From Acidobacteriota bacterium (GTDB lineage Bacteria > Acidobacteriota > Holophagae > Thermotomaculales > Thermotomaculaceae): a stretch of DNA of 9,139 nucleotides. The position numbers and the translations under genes were made by a program. Position 1 is the first letter of the stretch. Each line of letters opens with the position of its first letter. Shown piece by piece: positions 1 to 6,483 of the stretch. A model generated the notes under the pieces. It was not told where the DNA came from. It saw nothing but the letters and a program-made list of their open reading frames with translations, and ran no database searches. The stretch covers positions 1 to 9,139 of the forward strand of contig WFPG01000150.1 in NCBI GenBank assembly GCA_015487755.1. The letters run 5' to 3'.

Positions 1-626
1 AAAATCTCAATACCCTTATCAGGCTTTCCTTGTTCCGAATAAACCTGAAAAACAGGTGCTTTAATATTCAATTCGTTATATGTTTCCAAAACCTTTTTCA
101 ACAAATCAATGTTTGCAATTTCTTTGAAAACTGTTGTCCTTACCTCAAAATCAACCCCGCTTTGCTTTAAAATCTGAATGCTTTTAACCGTTTCGTCAAA
201 AAAGTTTTTTTCAACACCGCAGGCAACGGAGTAATTTTCCATATCCGCTTTTAAGTCTATTCCAACCCAATCAATTAAACCCTTTTCAATTAAAGAGTTA
301 AGCCTTTCGGGGGAAAACCCCGTGGTGTGCAAGCCTGTTTTAAACCCGCTTTCTTTAGAAAGTTTACATAAAAGTTCCAACTCGTCGGGGAAAAGCAAAG
401 GCTCCCCCCCGCTGAAAACTATTGCGTCTAAAAACCCTTTTCTCTCTTTAATAAAATCTTTAAACCCTTTTAGAGGGTAAAAAGGCTCTTTTATCTCCTG
501 AAACTCTAAATTGTGGCAATAGGGGCACCTGAATACACAGCCCTGAAAGAAGAAAATCGCAGACAAATTGTCAGGGTAATCAATAGTAGAAAAGGGGGTT
601 ACCCCCCCTATGTGCAATTTATCCAT
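1..626 (-). CDS. nrdG: NrdG-type radical SAM activase of anaerobic ribonucleotide reductase (3' end beyond window)
   Basis: The frame is open from ATG at 626 to the window edge, giving 208 complete codons with no stop. The product shows the radical SAM cysteine motif CxxxCxxC (C30, C34, C37, in GCVFRCPYCHN) that binds the [4Fe-4S] cluster, then the SAM-binding motif FSGGEP about 45 residues later, and a following strand GLHTTGF, all typical of the family. It resembles the longer NrdG2-like activases (usually about 230 aa), so little is probably missing. By family knowledge it reductively cleaves S-adenosylmethionine and abstracts hydrogen from the radical glycine of NrdD in the cytoplasm. It starts 7 nt after the stop of the 65-aa glycyl-radical ORF, with an AAGG about 11 nt upstream, so it is co-transcribed with nrdD. 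A related pyruvate formate-lyase activase is the main alternative, but the nrdD context argues for NrdG. Confidence 0.92.
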   Translation of the reverse strand, partial: MDKLHIGGVTPFSTIDYPDNLSAIFFFQGCVFRCPYCHNLEFQEIKEPFYPLKGFKDFIKERKGFLDAIVFSGGEPLLFPDELELLCKLSKESGFKTGLHTTGFSPERLNSLIEKGLIDWVGIDLKADMENYSVACGVEKNFFDETVKSIQILKQSGVDFEVRTTVFKEIANIDLLKKVLETYNELNIKAPVFQVYSEQGKPDKGIEI

Positions 627-633
627 TTAAAAA

Positions 634-831
634 TCAAAGCCTTTTTAAAGCCACGCTTTCCTCAAAGTAAACCCTTTCCTTAAACTCGCTCTTCTTCCCT
701 TTGTTAAACTCTGAAACAGGCCTGTGATAACCCATAACCCTTGTCCAGATTTCGCATTTTTCCCCTTTGACTGTTTCAAGTTTATACCTTAATTCTTCAA
801 GCCTTTTTTCAAGAATTTCCCTTTCAGTCAT
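634..831 (-). CDS. Stand-alone glycyl-radical domain of split class III ribonucleotide reductase
   Basis: This is a 65-aa protein. Residues 1-24 are a charged, probably helical segment; then come C26 and RVMGY (radical glycine candidate G34) followed by RPV..FNKGKKSEF..R.YF to residue 56. That block is the extreme C-terminus of NrdD proteins, where the glycine after RVxGY carries the stable radical. The 690-aa NrdD upstream lacks it, so this small protein must supply the radical loop if the enzyme works. The ATG at 831 follows the nrdD TAG directly, in the same frame, and has a GGAGG 5 nt upstream, which favours real initiation over readthrough. The E. coli precedent for a free glycyl-radical domain is YfiD/GrcA, which repairs pyruvate formate-lyase. 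Alternatives are amber readthrough to a single chain, or a sequencing error or mutation. The motif identity is clear; the mode of expression is inferred. Confidence 0.88.
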   Translation of the reverse strand: MTEREILEKRLEELRYKLETVKGEKCEIWTRVMGYHRPVSEFNKGKKSEFKERVYFEESVALKRL

Positions 832-2904
832 CTATGCCTCCAATTTATTTAATTTTTCTTCTATCTCTTTTATCTGTTTTAAAATTCTTTCCTTTTCTTC
901 CTTTTCGCAAATAGGGCAGTATTCGTGCTCCCCTTTTATATAGCCGTGTTTGGGACATGTTGAAAATGTAGGGGTTATGGTTAAATAAGGAAGCCTGAAG
1001 TTTTCAAGAGCCCTTTTAACAATCCTTTTGCAGGCTTTTGAAGAAGATACCCTTTCACCTAAATATAGGTGAAGCACCGTTCCCCCTGTGTAGAGTGTTT
1101 GCAAATCGTCCTGCAATTTTAAAGCAAGAAACGGGTCGTTTGTAAACCCTACAGGCAATTGAGTTGAATTTGTGTAATACGGAGCGTCTTCGGTGCCTGC
1201 CTGAATTATGTCGTTAAACCTCTTTTTGTCTTCCTTTGCAAAGCGATAGGTTGTCCCCTCTGCCGGGGTTGCTTCAAGGTTGTAAAGGTGGCCTGTTTCT
1301 TCCTGAAATTTAACCAATTTTTCTCTCATATGAACAAGCACCTCTTTTGCAAACTTTCTACCGAAATCGTCCGTTATATCGTGCCTGTTTTCGGTAAAGT
1401 TTTTTATTGCCTCGTTCATACCGTTCAACCCTATTGTTGAAAAGTGGTTTCTTAACCCCCCTAAATACCTTTTGGTATAAGGAAACAAACCTTCTTCAAG
1501 CAGTTTTGATATTGTTTTTCTTTTCTTTTCAAGGCTCACTTTTGCAAGTTCCATAAGGTAATCAAGCCTTTTGTAAAAACCGTCTATATCGTTTTTGTAA
1601 AGGTAGCCTAACCTTGCCATATTTATTGTAACAACCCCTATTGAGCCTGTTTGCTCGGCAGAACCGAAAAGCCCGTTCCCCCTTTTCAACAACTCCCTTA
1701 AATCAAGTTGCAAACGGCAGCACATACTCCTTATCATTCCCGGCTTTAAATCAGAGTTTATAAAGTTCTGAAAGTAAGGAAGCCCGTACTTTGCGGTCAT
1801 TTCAAAGAGCAATTCGGTATTGGGGTGCTCCCAGTCAAAATCGTCGGTTATATTGTAAGTGGGAATAGGGAATGTAAATACACGCCCTTTAGCGTCCCCG
1901 TTTATCATTACCTCAATGTAGGCTTTGTTTATCATATCCATCTCTTTTTGCAATTCCCCGTAAGTAAAATCCATCTCTTTCCCGCCTATTATGGGGCGCT
2001 GGTTCTTCAAATCCTCGGGGCATACCCAGTCAAATGTCAGGTTTGTAAAGGGAGTCTGGCTTCCCCACCTTGAAGGCACATTCAAGTTGTATATAAAACC
2101 CTCAATCTCCTGATAAACCTCTCTATAACTCATTTTGTCTTTTCTTATAAAAGGGGCAAGGTAGGTATCAAAAGAGGAAAAGGCCTGTGCCCCCGCCCAT
2201 TCGTTTTGAAGAGTGCCTAAAAAGTTAACCATCTGGCCTAAAGCAGAGCCTAAATGTTTCGGCGGGTTAGATTCAACCTTGCCGGGCACTCCGTTAAAGC
2301 CCTCTATAAGCAACTGTTTCAAAGACCAGCCTGCACAATAACCGCTTAACATATCAAGGTCGTGTATGTGATAATCCCCCTCAATATGTGCTTTGCCCAC
2401 TTCATCGGGATATATCTTGTTAAGCCAGTAATTTGCAATAACCTTTCCGGCGGTATTTAAAATCAAGCCGCCTAAAGAGTAGCCCTGATTTGCGTTTGCG
2501 TTTACTCTCCAATCGCTTTTCTCTACATACTCGGAAACGGTGGAAATTGCTTCAATTAAGGCTTTTTTAGCCTCTCTTGCCTCTCTCCTCTTTTCCCTGT
2601 ATTTTATGTATCTCCTTGCGGTGTCCAGATAGCCCGCCATAACAAGGGCTTCTTCAACCATATCCTGAATATCTTCAATTGTAGGGGTTGAGCCCTGAAA
2701 TTTGTAATTAACCATTCTCACAACCATAGAAGTTATTCTGTTTGCCTCAACCTCTGAAAATTCCCCTGAAGCCTTTCCGGCCTTTAAAACAGCGTTTAGA
2801 ATCCTTAAATCATCAAATTTTACCTTTTCACCCTGCCTGTTAATAATCTCTTCAACAGGGGTGTACTTCATAAAAACATCGTTAACCTGTTCTTTTTCGC
2901 TCAT
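832..2904 (-). CDS. nrdD: Anaerobic (class III) ribonucleoside-triphosphate reductase large chain, lacking its glycyl-radical loop
   Basis: A 690-aa cytoplasmic enzyme that reduces ribonucleoside triphosphates to dNTPs without oxygen. Domains in order: an N-terminal ATP cone (about 12-105) for allosteric control; then the ten-stranded barrel with H179-I-H-D-L-D, C190 in GYCAGWS, the block QTPFTNLTFDW, and SMCCR (C395/C396), one of which is probably the thiyl-radical cysteine; then a C-terminal zinc-knuckle region C650-P-K-H653 ... C663-P-I-C666. Serine (S421) before IGVVTIN, where formate-using enzymes appear to have asparagine, hints at a thioredoxin-type reductant, but this is tentative. 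The chain ends in a charged helix (about 667-690) at TAG, before the RVxGY radical loop, which the next ORF encodes. The ATG at 2904 is chosen for AGGAG 6 nt upstream. It has its own promoter overlapped by NrdR-like boxes. Confidence 0.95.
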   Translation of the reverse strand: MSEKEQVNDVFMKYTPVEEIINRQGEKVKFDDLRILNAVLKAGKASGEFSEVEANRITSMVVRMVNYKFQGSTPTIEDIQDMVEEALVMAGYLDTARRYIKYREKRREAREAKKALIEAISTVSEYVEKSDWRVNANANQGYSLGGLILNTAGKVIANYWLNKIYPDEVGKAHIEGDYHIHDLDMLSGYCAGWSLKQLLIEGFNGVPGKVESNPPKHLGSALGQMVNFLGTLQNEWAGAQAFSSFDTYLAPFIRKDKMSYREVYQEIEGFIYNLNVPSRWGSQTPFTNLTFDWVCPEDLKNQRPIIGGKEMDFTYGELQKEMDMINKAYIEVMINGDAKGRVFTFPIPTYNITDDFDWEHPNTELLFEMTAKYGLPYFQNFINSDLKPGMIRSMCCRLQLDLRELLKRGNGLFGSAEQTGSIGVVTINMARLGYLYKNDIDGFYKRLDYLMELAKVSLEKKRKTISKLLEEGLFPYTKRYLGGLRNHFSTIGLNGMNEAIKNFTENRHDITDDFGRKFAKEVLVHMREKLVKFQEETGHLYNLEATPAEGTTYRFAKEDKKRFNDIIQAGTEDAPYYTNSTQLPVGFTNDPFLALKLQDDLQTLYTGGTVLHLYLGERVSSSKACKRIVKRALENFRLPYLTITPTFSTCPKHGYIKGEHEYCPICEKEEKERILKQIKEIEEKLNKLEA
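837..841 (-). promoter_or_regulatory. Shine-Dalgarno GGAGG for the glycyl-radical ORF, inside the nrdD 3' end
   Basis: GGAGG on the minus strand lies within the last codons of nrdD (Leu-Glu-Ala-stop) and is separated from the ATG at 831 by the 5 nt CATAG, which contains the nrdD stop. Strength and spacing are close to ideal. The site decides how the split nrdD is read: it allows translation to restart, coupled to termination, as a separate 65-aa chain. Confidence 0.8.
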
Positions 2905-2933
2905 CTTTTTCTCCTATATTTTACAGTTCTTGA

Positions 2934-2949
2934 TTAGATTATATTGTGG
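2934..2949 (-). promoter_or_regulatory. NrdR box 2 (overlapping the -10)
   Basis: The minus-strand 16-mer CCACAATATAATCTAA matches the NrdR-box pattern at 11 of 16 positions; the left half is strong and the right half degenerate, as expected where it also has to supply the TATAAT. It starts 32 bp from box 1 with a 16-bp gap, about three helical turns, which is the spacing known for paired NrdR boxes. Spacing raises confidence in what would alone be a weak match. Confidence 0.68.
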
Positions 2950-2966
2950 TGTAAAAGATAAGTCAA
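2938..2966 (-). promoter_or_regulatory. Sigma70-type promoter of the nrdD operon
   Basis: On the minus strand, TTGACT (2966-2961, 5 of 6 to consensus) is followed by a 17-nt spacer and a perfect TATAAT (2943-2938). Transcription would start near 2931, giving a leader of about 26 nt that contains the AGGAG of nrdD (2915-2911). No other comparably good promoter was noticed in the intergenic region. The assignment rests on sequence match only. Confidence 0.85.
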
Positions 2967-2981
2967 CACAAAATATTGTGC
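2966..2981 (-). promoter_or_regulatory. NrdR box 1 (upstream, abutting the -35)
   Basis: The minus-strand 16-mer GCACAATATTTTGTGT matches the NrdR-box pattern acaCwAtATaTwGtgt at 14 of 16 positions by my count, and is nearly palindromic. Its last base is the first base of the -35 element. NrdR is an ATP-cone zinc-ribbon repressor of ribonucleotide reductase genes that binds paired boxes. No nrdR gene is visible in this window. Confidence 0.8.
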
Positions 2982-3086
2982 TGGAGTGAAATTTAATTTT
3001 TGAAAAATTTTTAATTTCCCAAAATGAAAAACACCTGCATAATCAAGGAATTACAAAAACAAAAATAAAGAAAAAGAAAAACAGTT

Positions 3087-3109
3087 AAAAAAAAATACAT
3101 TATTTTTTT
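3087..3109 (-). terminator. Possible weak A/T hairpin terminator at the end of surE
   Basis: At the surE stop codon, seven A plus TA can pair with TA plus seven T around a 3-nt loop (ATG), followed by more T and a T/C-rich stretch to about 3045. The stem has no G-C pairs, so it is a poor intrinsic terminator and may be only low-complexity sequence. Readthrough from surE into nrdD is possible. Confidence 0.25.
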
Positions 3110-3813
3110 AAAAAATCCCTGTCGGTAATGTCGGCTTTTAAAGGGGTAATTGAAACATAACCGTTGTTTACCGCTTTTACATCGGAGTTTTTCTCCCCGT
3201 TCCACACGGCGGGCACTCCCCCTATCCAGTAACTTTTAACCCCTCTCGGGTCAACACATTCAACTACATTTCCCGGATAAAGCCTTGAAGAAAGGGATGT
3301 AAACTTTATCCCTTTAACTTCACCTTCAGGGTAGTTTATGTTTAACAGAAAGGGCTCCGGCAATTTTTTTTCTATCAATTCAAAAAACAGGTCAACAAAG
3401 TGATATGCTACCTTTTCAATGTCTGAAAAATCTTTTACCGAAACCGCTATGCCGCTTATTTTATGAAAGTATGCTTCCATTGCCCCTGCAACCGTCCCCG
3501 AGTAAAATACATCTTCCCCCATATTGTAGCCTTTGTTTATTCCCGAAATAACAAAGTCTATTTTTTTATCTTTTAAAAAGTAAAACAAAGCAAGGTAAGT
3601 ACAATCTGAAGGTGTGCCGTCAACTATAAAGTAATTTTTCTTTATCTCTTTAACATGCAAAGGTTTGTTAAGGGTGAGTGAATGGGAAGAAGCCGACATC
3701 TCCTGATGGGGGACAAAAACAAAAACATTTACCCCTTTTTCCTCAAGTTTTTCTTTTAGTTTTATCAACCCTTCCGAATAAGGGCCGTCATCATTTACAA
3801 GAAGTATATTCAT
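3100..3813 (-). CDS. surE: 5'/3'-nucleotidase SurE
   Basis: A 237-aa metal-dependent phosphatase that dephosphorylates nucleoside monophosphates; in other bacteria it is linked to stationary-phase survival. It shows the family's metal-binding start MNILLVNDDG (D8, D9), then P35-H-Q-E-M-S40 with the conserved active-site serine, SGINKGYNMG (N93) and YSGTVAGAMEA (104-114). Length is near the usual 250 aa, with a slightly short C-terminus. The ATG at 3813 begins 1 nt after the TAA of the SpoIID-type gene and has AGAGGA about 5 nt upstream, so it is translated in the same operon. It is the last gene of the long unit; downstream is an AT-rich gap before nrdD. The link with IMP dehydrogenase in the same operon suggests purine nucleotide balance, but this is inference. 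Confidence 0.95.
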   Translation of the reverse strand: MNILLVNDDGPYSEGLIKLKEKLEEKGVNVFVFVPHQEMSASSHSLTLNKPLHVKEIKKNYFIVDGTPSDCTYLALFYFLKDKKIDFVISGINKGYNMGEDVFYSGTVAGAMEAYFHKISGIAVSVKDFSDIEKVAYHFVDLFFELIEKKLPEPFLLNINYPEGEVKGIKFTSLSSRLYPGNVVECVDPRGVKSYWIGGVPAVWNGEKNSDVKAVNNGYVSITPLKADITDRDFLKK

Positions 3814-3814
3814 T

Positions 3815-5842
3815 TTATTCCTCTGAAACTATTTCAACACCTGTGTAATAGTGTTTTAAAATCTTTTTATAATCCCAGCCTTTTAAAGCAAGCCCGAAAG
3901 CACCTATCTGGCACATACCTACCCCGTGTCCCCAGGCATTGCCTGTTAGATAAACACCTTTTAATTTGCCGTTTTCATTATATCGCTTATATAATTCAAA
4001 CTTATTTTCCTTTACACCGAAAAACCATCTGACTTTCAAACCTCTATAACGCCTTGAATAACTCCCGCTTTTAACCCTTATTTCAACAACCCTTCCGGTA
4101 TCGGTTTTCTTTACAACCTCAATATCCGTTATCGGTTTCTTAAAACCGAATTTCTTTCCTCTTTCATTCAATTCATCAACAGTAAGAAATTTATACCAGA
4201 AGTAACCGCTTAAAAAGGAATCGGTTAACCCCAATTGAGATTCAGGGGTTACTATTGTTATTGCAAGGGGGATATTGTTTTTATCGTAAATAACCCTTAA
4301 CCTGTCTCCTACTCTTATTGTAGCGACGGGAACAGACAATTCTGTCCTACCCTGGTTTACAAATAAAAATTCAGGGCTTTCAAGGCCGAAAAGAAAGTCC
4401 TTATCAACAATTTGAAAATCAAGGTTGTAATAGTCAATCTTTTCAAAAGTTTTTAGGAGAGAATATGCTATACCGAATATATCAATCTTTTTTGCCTTGA
4501 CTTCAGGCAAATCCTGGGTAATCAATTCACTTTCAAAAATCGGCTTCATTGACTGGGTATTAAAAATCTGGATAGCGAGATACTCGCCTATATCATTTAA
4601 CTTTGAAGAGTTAAGGGGTATTTCTTTTACATCAATGCCCAGATACTTCAAAACCCTGTCAAGATATGCCTGCGCAAAGCCTTTGCCCCAGTTTTCGTTT
4701 AACCCGTCCAATTCGTTAGGGTTTAACAACCCCTTTGACATTAAAACCGCTATTGCAAGGTAAGGCCTTGAAACATAAGGTGTAGAAACAGGCTCTAAAA
4801 CCATTTTTGCCGATACTGTTTTATGCGGAAAGTTTCCTTCACCTCCGCACTTTACCCCTCTCAAATACGGCACAGGCCTGCCGCCGAAGATTTTTTCGAC
4901 ATCTTCGGTATGTCCCCCGCAGTAAGCGGTAAACATAGCGTTTATAGGCTTACCGTTGTATGTAATAATTTCCCCTATAGTTTCGTCAACAGCCTGGCTT
5001 GATAAATCCCTTTCCACATCGTACCCTTTGTAAACCTGACAACTCTGGGTTGCACATATATCAAAACCCATCTGTTTAAATTGGCCTAAATTGTAATAGA
5101 CATAGGTTCTTGCAGCCACCGCCTGTGCCTTTAAAGCCTCTAAATCAGGGTAAAGAGTAGGGCTCATCTCTGCGGGTATAACCCCTTTAAGGTAATCCTC
5201 AACATCTATTACATTTATAACATTCATTTTGCCGCCGTAAGGTACTATCTCTATTATGCCCCTGTACCTGTTGCCGTTTACCTTTATCAATTTTTTTGAT
5301 TTTAAAATAATTTTAGAATGAGAGATAAACCTTTTATTGTATTCCGAATCTATTAAATAAATCCTTGTTCTTTTTTTCTTTTTAGAAGCCGACACAATAA
5401 AAACATCAGGGAACCCGCCCATTTTAAGAGAATCTTTCAACGCACCGGCTTCACTTAAGTTTTCAAAAGGGCCGAGTTTTACTACATAAAGCCCTTTTCC
5501 TGTTTTTTCTATTACTGGCTCTAAATCGGTAACCTTTGCAAGCAATCTGGTGCAATTTTGAATTGAACTGTCTCTTTTAAAAACCCCTACCTGAATATAC
5601 CAACCGCCGTTTCCACTGCTTCTTTTAACACTACCCTGTTTTACCCAGAAAAAAACCTTTGTATTGGCAGGGATAACGGCAGTTTTCCTTTTTCCTCTAT
5701 AAACAACAATCTTCGAGGTTGAAGATACAAAAACCTGTTTCTGTTTGAGAAATATCCCTACTTTAATGGTTTTCGGAAAAGACAAAAATGATATAAAACA
5801 AACAATTGCAATAAATGTAAATCTTCTAAAGTTTAACCTCAT
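3815..5842 (-). CDS. SPOR + SpoIID/LytB-type secreted peptidoglycan protein with a large internal insert
   Basis: A 675-aa protein from ATG 5842; an in-frame TTG at 5845 is an alternative start. Residues 1-22 form a signal peptide or anchor (basic MRLNFRRF, then a hydrophobic stretch). Residues about 80-152 look like a SPOR domain (WYIQVGVF, then VKLGPFENLSEA), a fold that binds glycan strands stripped of stem peptides. The SpoIID core begins near 192: VEDYLKGVIPAEM with E225 as the likely catalytic glutamate, ALKAQAVAARTY, CATQSCQVYKG, AYCGGHTE. It resumes near 570 and ends with W637-GHGVGMCQ and ILKHYYTG. Residues about 340-565 are an insertion with no family match that I recognise. SpoIID itself cleaves denuded glycan during sporulation; in a diderm the role is more likely general wall remodelling or division. 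The start overlaps the previous stop by 1 nt. Confidence 0.88.
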   Translation of the reverse strand: MRLNFRRFTFIAIVCFISFLSFPKTIKVGIFLKQKQVFVSSTSKIVVYRGKRKTAVIPANTKVFFWVKQGSVKRSSGNGGWYIQVGVFKRDSSIQNCTRLLAKVTDLEPVIEKTGKGLYVVKLGPFENLSEAGALKDSLKMGGFPDVFIVSASKKKKRTRIYLIDSEYNKRFISHSKIILKSKKLIKVNGNRYRGIIEIVPYGGKMNVINVIDVEDYLKGVIPAEMSPTLYPDLEALKAQAVAARTYVYYNLGQFKQMGFDICATQSCQVYKGYDVERDLSSQAVDETIGEIITYNGKPINAMFTAYCGGHTEDVEKIFGGRPVPYLRGVKCGGEGNFPHKTVSAKMVLEPVSTPYVSRPYLAIAVLMSKGLLNPNELDGLNENWGKGFAQAYLDRVLKYLGIDVKEIPLNSSKLNDIGEYLAIQIFNTQSMKPIFESELITQDLPEVKAKKIDIFGIAYSLLKTFEKIDYYNLDFQIVDKDFLFGLESPEFLFVNQGRTELSVPVATIRVGDRLRVIYDKNNIPLAITIVTPESQLGLTDSFLSGYFWYKFLTVDELNERGKKFGFKKPITDIEVVKKTDTGRVVEIRVKSGSYSRRYRGLKVRWFFGVKENKFELYKRYNENGKLKGVYLTGNAWGHGVGMCQIGAFGLALKGWDYKKILKHYYTGVEIVSEE

Positions 5843-6063
5843 CAATCTTCTTTCTCATATTGTTCCAATAATTTTTTTGCCTTGTCAAATTCTTCCGCTC
5901 TAACCAATACTCTGTAAACCGCAAGATCTCCGAAAGTCTCAGGTATCATTTGAGTGCCTTTATCGTCAACAAACGCTTGAATATCGTTACTTTCAAGTAA
6001 TCCTTTAACAATTTCCGCCTCGTCTTTTTTTGAAAACCTTGCTACTTCAATAAATTCTGACAT
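5842..6063 (-). CDS. Small DUF2007-type protein (putative signal-transducing family)
   Basis: A 73-aa soluble acidic protein with no signal peptide or membrane segment. The pattern VARFSKKDEAEIVKGLLES (7-25), a middle strand IQAFVDD, then YRVLVRAEEFDKAKKLLEQ (50-68) fits the small beta-alpha-beta DUF2007 family: residue-poor in catalytic groups, with a helix after 'sxxEAxivkglLes.gI.a.v' and a C-terminal 'V...d...A..lL'. No biochemical function is established for it as far as I know. A strong GGAGG (6072-6068) immediately follows the exbD stop and lies 4 nt from the ATG, so the start is secure. It sits between exbD and the SpoIID-type gene in the operon, overlapping the latter. An envelope-related role is only guilt by association. 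Confidence 0.8.
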   Translation of the reverse strand: MSEFIEVARFSKKDEAEIVKGLLESNDIQAFVDDKGTQMIPETFGDLAVYRVLVRAEEFDKAKKLLEQYEKED

Positions 6064-6072
6064 AAAGCCTCC

Positions 6073-6483
6073 TTATTTTGCGCTTCCGGCAACCATTAAA
6101 CCCTTTGCCCCTGCCTGCCTTGAGGCATCCATAGCCTTATACACCCTTTCATACTTAGCCCCTTTGTCCGCTTTAATAACAACCTCTTTCTTTTCGCTTA
6201 CTTCAAGTTCTTTCTTAATCTCTTCAACAAGCAGGTTCTCTTTAACCTCTTTCTTACCTATATAATAAGCCCCGTCCCTTGTTATGTAAATAGTAACATT
6301 TTTTTGTTTTACCTTTGTGGTTTTAACCTTGCTTGTGGGAAGGGTTAAGGGAAGGCCTACCTCTTCCTTGAAAGTTGTGGATACCGCAAAAAATAGAAGT
6401 AGTATAAAAACGACATCAATTAAAGGTGATATATCAATTAAAACCCTTGTAGATTTTCTTCCGTTTTCATCTCTAAAGTTCAT
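6073..6483 (-). CDS. exbD: ExbD/TolR-family proton channel subunit
   Basis: A 136-aa inner-membrane protein with a short cytoplasmic N-terminus, one membrane segment (about 15-38: LIDISPLIDVVFILLLFFAV) and a periplasmic domain. D23 in the segment (SPLIDVVFILL) is the conserved proton-carrying aspartate of ExbD/TolR. With the ExbB-like partner it makes a channel that turns proton flow into mechanical work on TonB or TolA in the envelope. Its ATG overlaps the exbB stop in an ATGA arrangement, so translation is coupled. No tonB, tolA, tolB or pal is seen in the window, so the ExbD versus TolR choice is undecided and the symbol is by family resemblance only. Confidence 0.92.
   Translation of the reverse strand: MNFRDENGRKSTRVLIDISPLIDVVFILLLFFAVSTTFKEEVGLPLTLPTSKVKTTKVKQKNVTIYITRDGAYYIGKKEVKENLLVEEIKKELEVSEKKEVVIKADKGAKYERVYKAMDASRQAGAKGLMVAGSAK

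Noticed and set aside
404..608. Two seven-G tracts in nrdG (404-410 and 602-608) as possible phase-variation sites
   Set aside because: Both encode consecutive glycines in frame, one inside the conserved FSGGEP motif, so normal codon use explains them; seven bases is also short for contingency loci.
1825..2073. Plus-strand ORFs at this site and at 4497-4763, 6580-6897, 7179-7475, 7628-7861, 8048-8233, 8372-8767 and 8695-8883
   Set aside because: Each lies antisense to a well-identified gene with conserved motifs, shows no family resemblance, and has low-complexity or Ser/Leu/Phe-rich sequence expected from the reverse strand of Lys/Glu-rich genes.
2905..3099. Riboswitch, small RNA, tRNA or CRISPR repeat in the only sizeable gap
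   Set aside because: The predicted nrdD leader is only about 26 nt, the rest is A/T-rich with no G-C hairpins, cloverleaf or spaced direct repeats.
3011..3205. 64-aa minus-strand ORF across the surE end and the intergenic gap
   Set aside because: It overlaps surE in another frame and its Phe/Tyr/Leu-rich tail simply reads the T-rich intergenic DNA.
5843..5845. TTG starts for the SpoIID-type gene (5845) and guaB (8559)
   Set aside because: In both genes an ATG follows directly, and for guaB the Shine-Dalgarno spacing fits the ATG better; TTG use remains possible but adds only one residue.
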